A DNA stretch of 64,000 nt from Erythrophleum ivorense (lineage: Eukaryota > Streptophyta > Magnoliopsida > Fabales > Fabaceae): contig JAIUCV010000401.1 of the NCBI GenBank assembly GCA_026724425.1, positions 558,001 to 622,000 on the forward strand, in the 5' to 3' direction. Made by a program: the position numbers and the translations under genes. Of this stretch, positions 49,243 to 61,520 are shown one piece after another. Under the pieces are notes generated by a model. That model worked only from the letters and a program-made list of their open reading frames with translations. It had not been told where the DNA came from and searched no databases. Numbering within the stretch: position 1 is the first letter of the stretch; the number at the start of each line of letters is the position of its first letter.

Positions 49243-50044
49243 AAATAAGATCGCTAATATGGGATAATGATCATAATAGTCTAATTGTTTCATTTACTGA
49301 TATGACTAGTGTTCTTCTTATGCTTATGTGAAATTATGCATGTATACTAATTAAGCTGGATTATATGATGGAATTGCCTTGGTTACTAAGATTCGCATCT
49401 CACCCCATTTTATGGGATTAATATTTCAAGTGAAAGTTCTTTGGGTAAGGATAAGGGAAAGCAAGTGGATGAAAATCCATGAGCTCCAACATGTGGGGAG
49501 AAGGCTGTACTTAGGCTGACTTATTTAGTATAGATGCTAAATTTTGTATCCCTTATTGTATAGCATCATCATGTATTCATGTTGCCAAGTGTAGGCTTTT
49601 ATATTTTGATTACCAAGGATGTATTCATTGAGGAGTTAGACCTCATTTTAGCTTGATATCGGATGTATGAACCCATAACACTTGACGTATGAATTTTTCT
49701 AAATTTATGGTATGGTATACTGTTGGAAATATAATTATGTAATGTATTAGATGTAATATGAACCATTGATGTATGAAACCTCTGACGTAATGTATATCGA
49801 ATTTTAATTTCCAATAGTGCATCAATTCTTGTTGCCATTACTTTATGGATGTGCCGGTATAGGATAGTTAGAGGAGTGGAAATTTACATTTAAGTTTTGA
49901 ATTGATAATGGTAGAATAGTTGGGTGTATAGGGTAGATAAATACCATTAGAGTCATATAAAATGAGTGGGAGTGGTCCTAGGGTAGTCACAGGATGAGAA
50001 TTGGAGTGTAGGGGATGAAATTTGGGAGATGTAGTTACAGGAGG

Positions 50045-50500
50045 GAGTCACGTCATGACTAAGAAGGCTTCACTGAGGCTAAATGAGTGACAGAGGCGAG
50101 GGGCGCCGTGGCATGATCAATATCACCGCGACGCAAGCGAATTAAAATTTCCTAGAGAGTAATAATGTTGAGGAATGCCGTGGCGTGAGGAAACTCGCTG
50201 CGACTCAGAGTGAAAAAAATCGCCCAGGAGGGTAACAAAATGAAACCTCGCCGCAACGCATCACATACCGCCGCGATGCTAGTTGAGGGAACAAACTAAA
50301 GGGTGTCCAATAGCAAATCTCACCATGGCACGAGTGTATTCCACTGAGGCGAGAGTCGTGGGACTTAGAATAGTAGCTCTATTAGGCATTTTTGCTGCGG
50401 TGCCGCGTAGGCTGGCTGCGGTGAAATTTTAGAAATTTGCCCAATAATTCTAGAAAGCAACTTAGCCATGGCGGGAATGGTATAGGCTGCAGCGCAAGTC
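50045..50500 (+). repeat. CpG-rich decamer array of family B, best-kept copy
   Basis: About ten motifs of the general form CGC-NNNN-GCG or its decayed relatives: CGCCGTGGC, CCGCGACGC, GCCGTGGCGTG, CGCTGCGAC, CGCCGCAACGC, CCGCCGCGATGC, GCTGCGGTGCCGCG. Spacing is about 25-60 bp. It lies about 300-760 bp from one LTR end. It is the densest CpG stretch in the window. Confidence 0.8.
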
Positions 50501-52559
50501 CCCAAACTGCCTTGAAATCCTAGTTCCTTCAATGGTAATGCTAGGAAATAATATAGAAACACTTATGAGAGGTTTTATGTGTTGAAATTGATAGATGGAT
50601 GAATCATAAACCCCTCACGACAGTATAATCTCTTTTATGCCTTCTCCCATTTGTGATTGTTTAATGATGACCCTAATATCAAGGTTTAAATTTTCCTATA
50701 TTTTCATAATGTAACAAATTGTAACGACTCCAAACCTTGATCATTAATTATTAATCATGTATTTAGTAATAATTACAATGATTAGAAGATAGGGTTGTCA
50801 CAATGACCACTTGGGTAGTTCCTACAAGTCATAATCATGCTTTTAAACTTGCTCAAGGGGTGGTAAACACTAAAGAAGACCAATTGAACTAAGTTGGTAC
50901 CTCATATGGAGCAAAAGTGACCATTTTGTAAGGTTATGCCACTTTTTGCCCAAATGAGCTCTTCTTGGTCTAAGATTTGGCATGCATCTAGAGCTTGGTG
51001 AAAGATTTTTGTGAAGCTAAAGTACATAATTTTTGGAGATCTATGGAATATTTGGTGAATTTTTGAAGTTGAAAATTTTTTCTGAATTGGTCACTATTAC
51101 TATAGCTATAGTTCAAAATAAAACTCTGTCACTCATTGACAAATGATGTCCAATTGCCATAAAATTTTATAAAGAAAAACTAGACCTTTCCAGTGACTTA
51201 TGCCAATTCAAAGCACCTCATTTGGATGTGTCAAGAGGGAGATATTAATTTTTGAAACTGTTGTGTAGTATCAAGCATTCAGTTAGACCTATGTCAATGT
51301 TTAATTGGTTTTCAAAGCCTAGACGTACCTAGACTAGTCTAGAGTTATTTTTCTCCTCTAGCTAACATCCGTATCTTTCAAAATTGGTATCATTTGCATG
51401 GATTGGATTTTTGTGGAATTAATTGGATATTTTTGAAATTTATGACAGTAAGTTATATCAGTACCAGGGACAGCCGAACCTTTGTGATTATTTCATTGTC
51501 AAACATGGTCCAAAGTCTATGTTCATGTCCTAAAATTATTTTTATAACATCCAGAGATTTCGAGAAAGCTATGGTTTGTGTGATTTTGATTTTTTTATAT
51601 TTAGTTATGATGTTTCAAAGTTGTCCCTGAAATCTGCCACTGTACAGCCACGAGAAATGAAGAAATTTTGGGGTTTTTGACCCTTGATCCGTGGTTTATG
51701 TCATTTTTTGAGAATTTTATGGCTTTTATGTATGGAAAATAATTAGAAAATATTGTTGATGAGTTCATAGGGTCCTAGAGAGGCAAAATAAAAAATTTAT
51801 CTGCTATGCAATGCAATTTAATACATTATTTTAAGGCATTTTTTTGAGATTTCTTTGTTAAAGTGCATATTCCCACTTGTAAGAGAAGGATAAATGTTAA
51901 AAATAATATGGTATTGCAAATTCATTCATTTGGTCAAATCTTGATATTAGGTTATGAAATAGTCATTTTTAAGCATCACAAAGGGTTCAAATGGTCCATT
52001 TTGAGTTACGAGACAACCATGACCACTTGTGGGAATGCACCAAAATGATATTCTAAACTTGTCTCAAAGGAGCATAAACCCAAATTTTGAAAACTGATCC
52101 TCTCACCCCATGCCATACATAAGAACATACAAGGCTAGTCTTGCTCCTCAATGTCCAAAATTCACTACATCATATACATAACATTAAATCTCATTTGTAC
52201 ATGATACATTTGCATAATTACATATGTTCATAAGGTCATAGGATATATACAATAATGGATTACAACATTTGCCACTGATATGGCCATAAAGAAGTAAAAT
52301 CTATGCACTTTGGTGTCATACTCTCATCTTCCAAGTTGATAGCTTCCATTACCTTGCTTACTTGGTCCACCTAGCATGTTAGAATATTGGAGAGGAGGTA
52401 ATGAGATTCAAAGAATCCCAATAGCTCATTTTCCTTTCAATCCTACATAAAGGATGCAAAATAAGTCTTAAAAATGTATGCATGAGCATCATGAAGTGCA
52501 TGATCCTTCAAGAAGCATTCTTAGCACTTGAACAAGTCACACAAAGCATACATAGGCTT

Positions 52560-52725
52560 GCCGAGTAAGTAGATTAGCCTCACCTATTTTTTCTAAAGTT
52601 TTTTGACTCAACCACACTCTTAGTAGACTCTTGACTTTGTCTCAACCAATTCTAAGGGTTCCTGGCTCATCCTCACCATGACTAAGGGTTCTTGGCTTCA
52701 TGACACTCAAGCAAATCCAAGCAAA
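52560..52725 (-). repeat. Unit array in the A-II LTR at 44633-61210
   Basis: About five units, mostly of the AAGAACCCTTAG variant; only the unit nearest 52600 keeps an AAAAACTTT-like form. It is shorter and more worn than 54550-54745. Confidence 0.72.
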
Positions 52726-54549
52726 TATACTAGGCATCATTTGAAGACATAATTAACATCATGGTATCATAATACATATGCATATGTTAGAACACTTTTG
52801 ATAGTTTAAAACACACATACACACATTCAAAGACAAGTCAAGCACACATTCATGCATGAGAGAAGGAGAAGTGAGCTACCTTTATTGCAACGACGCACTT
52901 TTCCTCCTGAAAATGCTTTCCCTTCCTTAGCCTCACACACACAAAGTGTAACACCATAGATTCTAGCTCATCTCATGCCTTTCAATGACTTACTATCATG
53001 CAGGATGTAAGTTTCTCATAAAAGAGCAAGAAAAGATAATGAATATTTTTGCGTTACGTTGTATCTAGCAATTCATTTCGGTGTCTTGTGGATCGTGTGA
53101 GCTCATACTATGCCTCCTCATATTTAATTTCATTGTTAAAACTCATTTTTATCATAAAAAATTGATCAAAACTCATGGAAACCGAAGGAGACATGGGACA
53201 TGCATATCCATTCTCGGCCAGACTTGGCCGCATTTCTGGGCAAAGTTCAGAAAATCATAACTAAATATAGAAATATAAAAACATGAAATCTTGGTCATTA
53301 TGGAAATCTTAGGATGTCTACTTCATGGTAAAAATATGTACAAGGGATATCATCCCACACAAAGGACGTTTGACATGCGAATTGGTCTGGAGGTCGGACT
53401 AGGTACTGATGCTCTCATAGTTTACTGATATGAACTTCAAAAATGTCCAACTAATTCCAACAAAATCCAATACATGAAAATGATACCAATATGGAAAGAT
53501 GTGGATGTCAACTAGAGAGGAAAAATATTTCTAGATCATTCATCAAGCTAAGCTCTCAGAAATCGATGGAACAGTACATATGGTCAGGCAAGATGACTGA
53601 TATTGGGCAGAAACTTCAAAAATTCATATCTTCCTCTATAGACCTCCAAATGAGGTTCTTCTAGTCACTATAAGTCGTTGTGAATGTCTAGTTTATTTTT
53701 ATAAAATTTCGTAGCCATTGGACCACGTTTGCCCCTCGAATGACACAATTACACAACTGACCAAATGAACAGTACTGGTGCAAATCCGAAATTCTGATAC
53801 CAACTTTGAAAAATCATAGAAAATTCCATAGACCTCCAAATGACCTGATCTTTGGCTTTCCAAAATTCTCTAGGAAATATCTAATTACATGCCAAATTTC
53901 AAGACATGAAGAGGTCATTTGGTCAGACTTTGACATAAGGGGACAAAGTATCAATTTCTTTTGTTAAAAGAGGGCTCCAAGGGTTCACATTCGCTTCTCC
54001 TACTCCTAAGGCTCTATGAGCATGTAGGAAAGCATCAACATAGGCTATTAAACATTGCTCAAATTTCTAACAACCCAGATTTGCAAAACTCACTCTCCCA
54101 CACTAAAACATACACCGTGTACATAATGCCAAGATCTTGCTATTCATACCAAAACTTGCTACATCATTCAATATAGTTTTAATTCTCATACATATACAAT
54201 ATGTACATCCATTTACAAGTATTCATAAATGCATCATTAGATTACATCTCTTGACAACAAAGGGGTGATAAAATGACTATTTCACAAATCCTTTGACAAT
54301 TTCCCTATCTTCAAGCTTGGTGGCTCCCATGTCTTTGTTCACTTGGTCCACCTAGCATGTTAGGGTAGTGGAAAGAAGGGGATGAGATTCAAAGAATCAC
54401 AATAGCTCATTTCTCATTCAATCATTCATAATTTATGTAAAGAAAGCTTTTCAAATGCATGTATAGAAAAGTGGAAGTCATGGACATTTTAAAAGCAACC
54501 TTGGCATATGAATCAATCATACAAGACATTCAAGGGTTCACCAAGTATT

Positions 54550-54745
54550 TGGATTGGCCTCACACTTCTCCTCATGAATTTTGGACTTGCCTTACCCACT
54601 CTTGAGCACTTTGGACTCAACTATACTCTTGGGAGTCCATATTGCTTTTGGGAGACCCTTTGTTTTGTCTCAACCAAGCTTGAGGGTTCTTGGCTCATCC
54701 TCACCCAAGAAAAGAGTTCTTGGCCTTTCCATACTCAAGCAAACT
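54550..54745 (-). repeat. Unit array in A-IV copy 2
   Basis: Same order of unit variants as 42090-42290. The antisense strand is open for 87 codons (54508-54771), with a peptide close to that of copy 1. Confidence 0.8.
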
Positions 54746-55504
54746 CATACAAATATCATGGATTCATTTAACACATAATATAGCATCAAGGATCATAACA
54801 TGTAAAGGCATGCTAGCATACTTTTCATAGCTTGAAAATGCACATACACACATTTTAAAACAAGCTAAACACACATCCATGCTTAAGAGAAGGGGGAGAG
54901 AGCTACTTTATAGGCTAACACAAGCCTTTCCTTTCAATTTGTTTTCTCCCTTCTTGATTTCACAATCACAACCAGATGGAAGTGCTTCTCTTGAGCCTAG
55001 ACACACAAAGAGCATGGAATTACTCTCTCATAATTCAACACTTATTCACAAAGTTAGGGGTTTCTTTATAGCAAACTCTACCAAGCATATAAGAAACTAG
55101 GGGTTCTTTCTCTCTTTAGAATTTCACCAACTCTTCCTCTCTCTCATGTTTTCAAGTTGGTAGAACTAACATAGCTAGGGAAAACAAAGAAGTAAAGCTA
55201 CATGAGTTCTAACCTTCTTCAATAGTGGTTTTCCACTTTCCCTTTTCTAAACCAAGCCCAAAAATAGCTAATTCAACATCCAAAACCATAGCAAGAGAGG
55301 GCAAAGAGAGAAGAACAAAACTCTAAGAAGAAAAGCTAGAGAAATCTCAAGCTTGCTTACCTTTTCCTTGTTCTTCCTTCCTTCTCTTAGTCTCTCTCTC
55401 TCTCCTCAGCCTTTTTCTCTGCCTTAGATGAAGCCTAAGTCTATTAAGAGGAAAAGGAATGAATTGGGACACTTTAAGAAGTTGAATTCTCTTTTTCCAT
55501 GATT

Positions 55505-55765
55505 TTCTTGACTAACCCTCGCTATAGCAAAGAATAACCCTCGCTACGGTGAGCATGTATCAGTTCCAGACCCCTGTTTTCGCTATGGCACGTGCTATGG
55601 CGAGGAACTCCCTGGTTTTTGTATGGGATGCCCGCACTCACTATAGTTAAAAGCATTCTCGCTATAGCTAAAAGGCACTCTCGCTATAGCTAGACCCTTT
55701 CTCGCTATAACGAATAGGTACATTCGCTATAGCTAGGCAATTTCTCGCTATAGCTAGCAGATTTA
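55505..55765 (-). repeat. CTATAG-type array in A-IV copy 2
   Basis: Better kept than 43030-43290: five or more intact CTCGCTATAGC cores (read on plus), with ACGTGCTATGGCGAGG and CGCTACGGTGAGC variants near 55540-55600. Confidence 0.85.
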
Positions 55766-56926
55766 GAAAATTTCAGGACTTCAAAAATTTTTAGCTTCTT
55801 TTTTTCTTCTTCTTTTTTTTTTCTCTGTTTTTTTTGTTGGTTGTTACACAAAGGTGTGGGATAGGTTTCTCTTGACATAAACATAATATATGGAAGCCAA
55901 TTAGGTTCTTAGAATCATTTATAAGGCCACACATTTACTTGGAACTCTAGTTTGTCCTATGGTTTATTTATAATTCCTAAACACACCTAATGAAGCAATA
56001 CCCATCAAATGAGTTCTAGGCTCTATTCTTCCCCTTTATTTATGATTCTTGACTCCTTTTAAGCATCTTGGAGCCATCACATAATTAAAATAAAGAGCCT
56101 AACTACATGTTGCTTCCTTAGATCATATTATGGAAGCTATGACACCAATTCATTCTCTAGGCCTTCAAAAAATTTTCCAAAGTCTTCTCTCATCTTCACT
56201 CATCATATATGACTCAAAAAAGGGTTTGAAAAAATTTAAAACTATCCCTAGGCACCCTAACTCTTCTAGGCCGAAATTAGGCTTCTTCTTGGCACCCATG
56301 GAACTTGCTTTGTTTTCTTGGTGGAAGAAGCATATAGGGAACCTTTTAGGGATCTTAGGAGCTCATTCAAACACTCATTTTGGCTTAGGAATTATTGTAT
56401 CTAATCAGATTTTGTAAGGGACACTTGAAACCCTAACTTTGCCATCTTGATTTTCCATGGTTCTTTTGTTGTTTTTTTTTTTTGCATATTCTTATTCTCT
56501 TCCCTTAAATTCCTAAGATTCACCCTTGGTTTTACTCAAAATCCAAGCCCTCTTGAAGATTCATGAGTGGGACGAACTAAGGAGAAGAAGGGACTAAGGG
56601 GTAGCTACCATGGAAGAAAGATTTACCTTGTTTTTCCTTGTTTTCTTGGTTATTTCTTCCTTTCCTTGGCCTCCTCTCTTCAAATCCGAATTTTTCCCTT
56701 TGTTCTTCCCTCAAAACATATCCAAAAAATTCAATGAAACTATAGGAAAGAAAGGGGAAATGGAAAAGAAGAGGTTTATTATAGAGAAAGCATGCAAAAC
56801 TAAGAAATTCCATACCTTTTGCCTTGTTTTTCTCCTTCTCTTCCTCTCCTTCTTGTGCACCTCACTCTTAAGGTTCTTCGTCTAGTTCAGGGAAGAAACA
56901 AATGTGGCTAAGTAAGTGGGAGGTGG

Positions 56927-59900
56927 TGTAATATTCAGTTTTCTAAAAATGAGTGAAAACGTAAGAAACATAATGGACAATTTCTCCGTAAACAAACAAA
57001 ATTCACTAGATACAAAAGAATGTCCCCCAAAATGATTTAGTCAAGGTCCTACAAAAATTGAGAAGAATTCTAGACTCCTAAAAATGAGAATCCCAGGCTT
57101 AGACGGAAAGAAAAACAGTGCTAGAATGAAGAAACAAATTATGACGAAACGTAAGGGCATTTTCGTCATTTTGAGCAAATTTTGGAATTTACACAAAAGG
57201 GCTTTTAAATGAAAGTTTTGAATTCTCTGGGGTTCTCAGAGGCCCTAAAAACCATAGAAAGCCCAGAGACAATTAAAACCCCTCCAGTGGACATTTTTTA
57301 ACATTAGTTAACTCGAATTTTGACAAATTTGTTCGGGAAGGCTTTAGCTTTAATTTGAGTGAGTCCAAAGGTATTTTATTAAATTGGGAACCTAAATTTC
57401 ATAATAGTAAAGAAGGTTCTCAAAAAGGAGCTAAAATGAGTTAGAAACAAAAATGTCAAGAACGAATGGCAAAATAAGAAATTTTGAAAAGTCTTCCTTC
57501 CTCCACCTAATTATATGAGGTGCCCCATCTTCCCCTTCATTTAGCCACACTCGTTTTTGCCCTAGACTAGAAGAAAACCCTAAGGGGTGAGGCACACCAA
57601 GAGGAGGATGAAGGAAGAAGAAAAACAAGGTAGAAAGGTATGAATTTTCTTGATTTTTCATGCTCTTTCTCTTGTAAACCTCTTTCCCTCCATTTCCTTT
57701 TCTTTCCTATGATTATATTGAAGTATATGAATCTATTTTAAGGGAGAAATTAAGGGGGAAAATTCGGATTTGAAAAGAGGAGGCCAAGAAAAGTGAGAAA
57801 CAGGCAAGAAAAGCCATGAAAATAAGGTAAAATCTCTATCCTATGGTAGCTATTCCTCCCCCTTCCTTCTCCATATTTTGCCCCACTCAAGAAGCCAAAG
57901 GAGGGCTAGAATTTTGAGGAGTACCACGGGTGAATTCTATGAATTTAAGGGAGGAGAGTAAGAATATACAAAGAAATTCAAGTAAAAACCATGAATTTGC
58001 AAAATAGAAAAGTTAGGGTTTTGATTGCACCTTGAACTCTATCATGAATCCTAGCCATATTTTATGATATTTAAGTGTTCATATGAGTTCCTAAGACACC
58101 AAGAGAGCTTCCTACATGTTTCTCCCATCAAAGGAAGCAAGGAAACTCCATTGGTGCCTTATGGAAGTATAGCTTCGGCCAAAGAGAGTCCATGCACCTA
58201 GGGAGTGTTTAAATTCATTATAAGCTTAGTTTTACATCATGTGTGATGGTAGAATGTAAGAGAAAACCTTGGAAAAATTTTAGAAGTCATAGAAAGTAAG
58301 ATGGCCTTATGTGTTGCATATTATGGCTTAAAGAAGCAACACCTAGCTAGGCTCCTTCAATGGATTATGTGATGACTCCAAGAGATTTAAATGGAGTCAA
58401 GAACCATAAATGAATAGATAGAATGGAGCCAAGATGATGTTTTCTTAAGGTTGCTTCATTAAGTGCATTATGGAACCATAAAAGAGCCTTATGAATCACC
58501 TAGCTTTTCTAGTGATTGTGTGCCCTTAAAATGTGATTCAAGAGTATAATTAACTTCCATAAATTGTGTTTAGGCCAAGAGAAGTGATCTCCACCTTCTT
58601 GGGTGTGTGAGGTCAAGGAAGAAGATTCAAAACTCAAGGAAAAAGTGTGTAAATGCAAGCAAAGTAGCTCACTCCTCCTTTTCTCATGCATGAATGTATG
58701 CTTGGCTTGTCTTTGAATGTGTGTATGTGTATCTTAAGCCATGAAAAGTGTTCTAGCATGATTTCATATGCCATGGTGCCATGATGATGCATGATGTTTT
58801 TAAATGATGTTTATGATGTTTGCTTGGGTTTACTTGAGTGTAGTGAAGTCAAGAACCCTTAGCTATGGTGAAAATGAGCCAAGAACCCTTAAAATTGGTT
58901 AAGACAAAGTAAAGAGTCTCCCAAAAGTGAGGTTGACTCCCAAGAGTAAGGTTGAGTCCAAAAAACTTTTAAAGAATGGGTGAGGCAAGTCCAAAATCCA
59001 CAAGTGAATGGGTGAGGCTAATTCACTTACTTGGCAAGTTTATGTATGTTATGTATGGCTTTTTCAAATGCCAAGATTCTTCTTGAATGATTGCATATGT
59101 CAATATGCCATGCATGCATTTATGAGACTTGTTTTGCATCTTTTATGTGTGATTGAATGGGAGATGAGCTATTGGGATTCTTTGAATCTCATCTCCTCCT
59201 CTCCAATGTTCTAACATGCTAGGTGGACCAAGAAAACAAGGAAATGGGAGCCAACCACTTAGGAGATGAAAGATTGACATTAAAGTGCATGGAATTGGGG
59301 CCTTATGAATGGCAAATGTGTAATCTATTGTTGTATATGTCTTGTGACCTTATGAGCATGTATAATTATATTAATATAACATGTATAAATGAGAAGTTAT
59401 GTTATATGAATGCTAAAATATAAATTGAATATGTAATGGCAAGGTTAGCTTATTGGATGGCTTACTACATTAGTGTATAAATGGAATTGGAATGGCCAAA
59501 TTAAGATGCATGAGGTTTATGACCATTTGGGCAGTTCATACAAGTCATATTCATGCTTTTAAACTTGTCCAAGAGGTGCCAAACATCAAGGAAAGTCATT
59601 TGGACACTTTGGTATCTTACATGGAGCAAAAATTTATCATATTGGAAACCTATACCACTTTTTGTCCAAATGAGCTCTTCTTGATTTAATATTTGGCATG
59701 CATCTAGAACTTGTTGATAGATTTTTGGGAAGCTAAAGTGTAGAATTTTTGGAGGTCTATGGAATATTTGATGAATTTTCAAAATTGGAAAAAATTTTGA
59801 AATTCGTCAGGTTACTGTTCATACTAATTTGAAAATGAATTCTATCATTGAAGGGACAAATGATGTCCAATTGACATGAAATTTTATAGGTAGAAACTAT

Positions 59901-60644
59901 ACATTCTGAGTGACTTGTGCCAACTAGAAGCACCCCATTTAGATGTCTAAAGAGGGAAATATGAAATTTTGAAATTTCTGTCTAGTATCAGGCATCCTGA
60001 CTGACCCAGGTTACTATTTGATTAATTTTCAAGGTCTTTATGTGCTAAACTGATCTAAAGTTATTTTTTTGCTCTAGCTAACATCCTTATCTTTCTAGAT
60101 TGTTATCACTTGAATGAATTGGATTTTTGTGGAATTAATTGGATATTTTTGAAGTTCACAGTAGAAAATTGTATCAATACCAATAGCTAGTCAGATCTCT
60201 GCCCGTTTTCGAATATTAAACATCTTCTGTGTGATCTTTCATGGCCTGTTCATATTTTTAACATGAGTAGACATGTGTAGCTTTCCAGAATGACAAGGAA
60301 TGCAAGATTTTGATTTTTCTAAAATTAGTTATGATTTTCCAAAATTTGTGACAAAAAGAGAAAAATTCTAGTCAAGGCTACGACTATGAATTTCATGTAT
60401 TCCCTTGCCTTGCATGAGTTGTAGGCCACTTTTGATGATGAAAATGAGTTGTATCTATATAATTAAATATGAGAATATGATACATAAGTCCATATGGCCC
60501 ACAGGACTCCAAAGAATTTTTTTTATTAGTGACAAACTACATATTCCTTTATTGTTCTCATGCTACCTTTCTTGCTTTATTATGAAATACATAGAATAAG
60601 ACCTAGAAATGGCATGAGGCAAGTTAGATAAATATGGTGTTACA
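56927..60644 (+). mobile_element. A-I solo LTR
   Basis: It opens TGTAATATTCAG and closes TATGGTGTTACA; 3,718 bp, with a perfect ggtgg duplication at 56922-56926 and 60645-60649. It sits in the leader part of the A-II LTR, close to that LTR's TATA-like box. It carries a unit array (58830-59035), a hairpin (59174-59190) and donor-like AAAGGTATG near 57635 and AAGGTAAAAT near 57825. Confidence 0.95.
58830..59035 (+). repeat. Unit array in the LTR at 56927-60644
   Basis: About six units in the same order as 24530-24735: two AAGAACCCTTA units, an AAAGAGTCTCCC unit, a GAGTCCAAAA unit, then GGGTGAGGCAAGTCC and GGGTGAGGCTAA. Confidence 0.82.
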
Positions 60645-61210
60645 GGTGGGGTTCCTCATATATATAGGTAGGTTTAAGAAAGACTTTTCAAAATTTTCAA
60701 TTTTGCCCTTTCATATTGGCATTTTTGTTTCTAGTTCATTTTAGCTCCTTTTGGAGAATCGTCTTTTCCATTATGAAATTTAGGTTCCCAATTTAATAAA
60801 ATACCTTTGGAATCACTCAATTTGAAGCTAAAACTTTTTGGAATGAATTTGTCAAAGTTTGGATCAATCAACATTAGAAAACATCTACCAGAGGGGTTTT
60901 AACTGTCCCAGAGCTTCCTATGATTTTTAGGGCTTCTAAGAACTCTAGAGAACTCAAAAATTTCATTTAAAAAGCCTGAGAATTTCAAAATTTTTCAAAA
61001 TTATGAAAATGTCATTACATTTCATCAATCTTTCGTTCAAATTTGTTTCTTCATTCTAGCTTCATTTTTCTTTCCATCTGAGCTTAAGATTCTCATTTTT
61101 AAGGGTCTAGAATGCTACTTAAATTTTTTGGGACCTTAACTAATTCATTTTGGGAGACTTACTTTGAAAAAGTACGCATTTATGTTGTTTAACGAAAATC
61201 GGACATTATA

Positions 61211-61520
61211 CCATATACCTAAACAAGTCTTTTATGACTATATTGGATTTTATTTTATGCCTTGATTTTATACCCTGATTTATGAATTAATTGCGACATC
61301 GGATGCACCCCAGAATAAATCTAGACTTAGAAAAGTGAAGATAATTTTAAGTATTTAAGTATAATTTTTCTGAACTCTAATACACTGTTATACTATCAAG
61401 ATTATTTATTTATGCACATAGTTGTGCTAGGCAATTATTTCCCAAATGCACCTTTTATGTCTTGGTCAAATGATGGCATAGATTACACATTATTATGATA
61501 TTTTTATGTAAATTTTCTTA
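61211..61520. other. Unassigned sequence right of the A-II LTR
   Basis: This probably continues 43771-44632. It contains GCGACATCGGATGCACCCC near 61291, which looks like LTR or satellite sequence of another element, but I cannot place it. No gene is visible. Its first bases, ccata, are the right target duplication of 44633-61210. Confidence 0.4.

Larger units (their letters stand above)
47899..50802 (+). mobile_element. Family B solo LTR, best-kept copy
   Basis: It opens TGTAATACCCC at 47899 and closes AGGGTTGTCACA at 50802; 2,904 bp. The flanks gggat and atgac differ, mostly by transitions, but host sequence rejoins in register (compare 8305-8330), so the ends are sound. Landmarks: TATA-like ttatataactta near 48489, donor-like AGGTGAGTAT at about 48638, a second GGGTAAGTG near 48806, GC-richer block (49070-49240) and CpG-type array (50045-50500). 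Confidence 0.88.
45413..51917 (+). mobile_element. A-I solo LTR holding a B LTR
   Basis: It starts TGTAACGAACG: the first bases are kept, but about 30 bp that follow in other A-I copies (62892) are lost. It closes TATGGTATTGC. The duplication aaatt is at 45408-45412 and 51918-51922, with the last LTR base lost. Own segments sum to about 3.6 kb. The leader near 45950-46090 is very similar to 63478-63610, so these two copies are close relatives. Confidence 0.83.
52947..55848 (-). mobile_element. A-IV solo LTR, copy 2
   Basis: It opens TGTAACACCATA and closes GGTTGTTACA on plus; 2,902 bp. The duplication caaag is perfect at 52942-52946 and 55849-55853. Rejoined flanks match uninterrupted relatives near 13380 and 18550 (caca.aaaggtg), so the empty site is visible. 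It carries arrays at 54550-54745 and 55505-55765. Confidence 0.95.
44633..61210 (-). mobile_element. A-II solo LTR holding three nested LTRs
   Basis: The plus strand opens TGTAACACCATA at 44633 and closes GGACATTATA at 61210. Flanking bases are ccgtg and ccata, differing by two transitions. Own segments are 44633-45412, about 51923-52946, about 55854-56926 and about 60650-61210, summing to about 3.44 kb, the same as the A-II LTR at 4706-15026. Each internal break has its own duplication. It carries a unit array at 52560-52725 and a TATATATA on minus at about 60659-60667. Confidence 0.88.

Noticed and set aside
56610..56885. Lys/Phe-rich open frame of 91 codons
   Set aside because: It is the pyrimidine-rich leader of the A-II LTR read antisense. 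Both strands are open there because of low complexity.
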